Source: Deltaproteobacteria bacterium (GTDB lineage: Bacteria > Bdellovibrionota_C > UBA2361 > OMII01). From it: DNA of 17,272 nucleotides. Of this stretch, positions 15,776 through 17,272 are shown one piece after another. The DNA lies in contig JALRCK010000004.1 of the NCBI GenBank assembly GCA_023262305.1, forward strand, positions 3,940 through 21,211, given 5' to 3'. How positions within the stretch are numbered: the stretch's first letter is position 1; each line of letters begins with the position of its first letter. The notes beneath the pieces are model-generated. The model was not told the DNA's origin, ran no database searches, and saw nothing but the letters and a program-made list of their open reading frames with translations. The translations under genes and the position numbers were made by a program.

Positions 15776-15781
15776 AGTATA
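15776..15781 (-). promoter_or_regulatory. -10 element of a candidate leaderless promoter for pepF
   Basis: On the minus strand TATACT (5 of 6 to TATAAT) ends exactly 6 nt before the pepF ATG. No convincing -35 is seen at 16-18 nt (best is CTTTCA at 18 nt). A start about 7 nt downstream would coincide with the ATG. Confidence 0.5.
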
Positions 15782-15831
15782 AGGGACCGCGTCGCCGGCT
15801 GAAAGGAGTTCCTTAGAGGGGGTGCGCAGGA

Positions 15832-16905
15832 CTACAGAACTTTCGCCAACTTCTGAGGCAACATCACGAACGCCTTAGGATTGCGCGCTCGTCCGTTCAC
15901 CCGAACCTCATAGTGAAGGTGCGGTCCGGTAGACCGTCCGGAGTTACCCGAAAGTGCAATGCGCTGTCCGCGTGTGACGCTCTGTCCCCTACGAACGAGG
16001 GTTTTTGAGAGGTGCGCGTACCGACTCACTACGTTTGAAGAGTGGGTTATATCGACGATCCATCCGTAGGCTCCGTCGTACTTCGCCGCGGTAACGATCC
16101 CATCTCCAGTGGCGAGCACTTCATCTCCCCTGTCGAGAGAGATATCCATCCCTTCATGAAAGGATGCGCGTCGGGTGAAGGGTGATACCCTGACTCCGTA
16201 GTGAGAGGTGACCTCGCCATCGGCGGGGTATCCGATCGGAAGAGCCCTGAGGCCCTCAACAAGGTTGTTAACTCGTCGACGAAGGTCGCGCTGCGTTGGA
16301 GAGAGTCCATCCGTCTCATCCTGAGGCTCTTGCTGAAAGAACGATGGTCCGATCTCAAGAGCTATGTTCTGTTTGCGAATCAACCCAGCACACTCATTGG
16401 TGGCTTCGCAGTCAACCTCCTTGCCTCCAACCCGCTTGTTCTTGTTGGGGTCTCCCTTCTTTGCATGGGGAGTCTTGAGCGCTGAGGCAACCTGTTCCTT
16501 GGCCTTCTTGCCCTTTTGAACCATCGTTGGACTTCCATCACTTACGTCCAACTCCGTGGCAGCAGCGATTACGGATTGAAGCTCATCGAGCTGAGCTCTT
16601 ACTGAGGCCTCAAATGTTGCTCCTGTCTGCTGAACGGGTCGGGCTTTCAGGGCTGCAACTTCCTTTTGGAGGCGCTCGTTTGCGGCTACAAGGGCATCCC
16701 GCTCACTTACGAGGCGGTAGGTTACGAAGTTGTCACTTGCGGAGCCGGCTAGTTGCACGGCTAGGAACTTGGTCGGGGTAAAGGAGAGGATTCCAAGCAC
16801 TGCGAGGGTCACCAGGCACACGGGCACAACGAACCGCCGGGGACGCCGCTTAAGGCGCCTGGGGGCGTGATGAACCGTCGTTGTTGCTGTTCTCTGTACT
16901 GTCAC
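15832..16905 (-). CDS. Membrane-anchored M23 (LytM-type) peptidase
   Basis: The 357-residue product has a basic N-terminus (RRLKRRPRR), one transmembrane anchor (about 25-45) and a coiled-coil-like stretch (about 58-88). A charged linker with a Cys pair (CEATNEC) follows, and then a C-terminal M23 domain. Zinc and active-site residues are all present: His250 and Asp254 (HEGMD), His298 (YAHLS), His329 and His331 (GPHLHYE). It should therefore be an active endopeptidase cutting peptidoglycan cross-bridges in the periplasm, or a divisome-type activator. I chose the GTG at 16905 because GAGGGAG lies 9 nt before it; a GTG at 16935 would add ten residues without a Shine-Dalgarno. Transcribed after recN, probably from its own promoter. 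Confidence 0.88.
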   Translation of the reverse strand: MTVQRTATTTVHHAPRRLKRRPRRFVVPVCLVTLAVLGILSFTPTKFLAVQLAGSASDNFVTYRLVSERDALVAANERLQKEVAALKARPVQQTGATFEASVRAQLDELQSVIAAATELDVSDGSPTMVQKGKKAKEQVASALKTPHAKKGDPNKNKRVGGKEVDCEATNECAGLIRKQNIALEIGPSFFQQEPQDETDGLSPTQRDLRRRVNNLVEGLRALPIGYPADGEVTSHYGVRVSPFTRRASFHEGMDISLDRGDEVLATGDGIVTAAKYDGAYGWIVDITHSSNVVSRYAHLSKTLVRRGQSVTRGQRIALSGNSGRSTGPHLHYEVRVNGRARNPKAFVMLPQKLAKVL

Positions 16906-16985
16906 GAATATAATCTCCCTCTCTGCCAATTCCACATTGAACCGGCGAGAGCCCTGGGGGCATCAGCCTGCCTTAGGGGCCCTAT

Positions 16986-17014
16986 AGGCTATGACAACCT
17001 TCTGCTAGGGTCAA
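16986..17014 (-). promoter_or_regulatory. Candidate promoter of the M23 peptidase gene with overlapping palindrome
   Basis: Minus strand: -35 TTGACC (17009-17014, 5 of 6), 17-nt spacer, -10 TAGCCT (16986-16991, 3 of 6). The -35 lies inside the hairpin GGGTC-6 nt-GACCC (17008-17023). That hairpin could be an operator or a weak end signal for recN. Confidence 0.4.
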
Positions 17015-17057
17015 ATCAGACCCAAACAAGATTTGAGACCACGGGGAATGGTACTCC

Positions 17058-17272
17058 TTAGGCGCTGGTAATCAACTCTATCGCCGATGAGCGAGATGCA
17101 TCAGTTATCTTGTAACCTGCTAACATCCTTGCTATTTCGTCTACCTTCTCCTCTGAAGTAAGCTCTCTAACTACCGTTACAGCTCTCTCTCCTACCTCTT
17201 TATTAACCAGGAAATGGCGGTCTGAGAGCGAGGCAACCTGGGGAAGGTGGGTGATGCAAACCACCTGAGAAC
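17058..17272 (-). CDS. recN: DNA repair protein RecN, C-terminal part (cut by window edge)
   Basis: The visible 71 residues begin SQVVCITHLPQVASLSDRHF. This is the RecN C-terminal ATPase segment, with the switch-like histidine of THLPQVA (the SMC-family H-loop), and ends in the usual short helix after EIARMLAGYKIT. RecN is an SMC-like ATPase that gathers broken DNA ends during recombinational repair. The gene continues beyond the right edge, so its start and Walker A are not visible. A TAA stop lies 152 bp before the M23 peptidase start. Confidence 0.9.
   Translation of the reverse strand, partial: SQVVCITHLPQVASLSDRHFLVNKEVGERAVTVVRELTSEEKVDEIARMLAGYKITDASRSSAIELITSA

Noticed and set aside
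1..17272. Mobile element, CRISPR or defence island
   Set aside because: No transposase, integrase, direct-repeat array, tRNA junction or toxin-antitoxin pair is visible.

Overview
This 17.3 kb window comes from a Gram-negative bacterium, probably a planktonic one. It has a light-driven proton pump with carotenoid genes, several exported or lipoprotein products, an anchored LytM-type (M23) murein peptidase and the end of recN. I cannot place the lineage; a deltaproteobacterial or Bdellovibrionota-like group would fit but is unproven. There are no transposases, phage genes, CRISPR arrays, tRNAs or rRNAs, so this looks like ordinary chromosome carrying several orphan genes.

Left part (1-3500): an operon on the minus strand runs crtI -> crtB -> a further ORF cut by the window edge. 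Next to it, on the same strand, is a xanthorhodopsin/proteorhodopsin-family outward proton pump. The rhodopsin is its own transcription unit, with a TTGGCA-17-TATTAC promoter, a ~90-nt leader and a strong UUCG-loop terminator. CrtI and CrtB make the lycopene-type backbone that leads to retinal; cyclase and cleavage enzymes are not visible. The pump is green-type (Leu100) and has Trp where antenna-binding rhodopsins have Gly, so the carotenoids probably supply retinal rather than an antenna.

Middle (3700-7350): a GT-C-like membrane protein converges on a CelD/BcsL-type acetyltransferase-like gene. A divergent cysteine-rich lipoprotein gene follows. Then (7396-10127, minus) comes a two-gene secreted module: a small InlB-B-repeat-like exported protein and a 762-residue exported protein of unknown family.

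Right (10460-13272, plus): a bacterial pentameric ligand-gated ion channel (Cys-loop receptor homologue) with its own promoter, then a second large membrane protein carrying a GT-C-like Asp-Glu loop. Minus-strand genes follow: a putative lipoprotein, oligoendopeptidase F, an anchored M23 peptidase and the 3' end of recN.

The most unusual pattern concerns gene starts. Four genes (crtI, both GT-C-like genes, pepF) have a TAnnnT -10-like hexamer exactly 6 nt before the ATG and no well-placed Shine-Dalgarno; the ion channel gene has an extended -10 8 nt before its ATG. This predicts leaderless mRNAs. Six other genes, mostly for exported or envelope proteins, have SD sequences.
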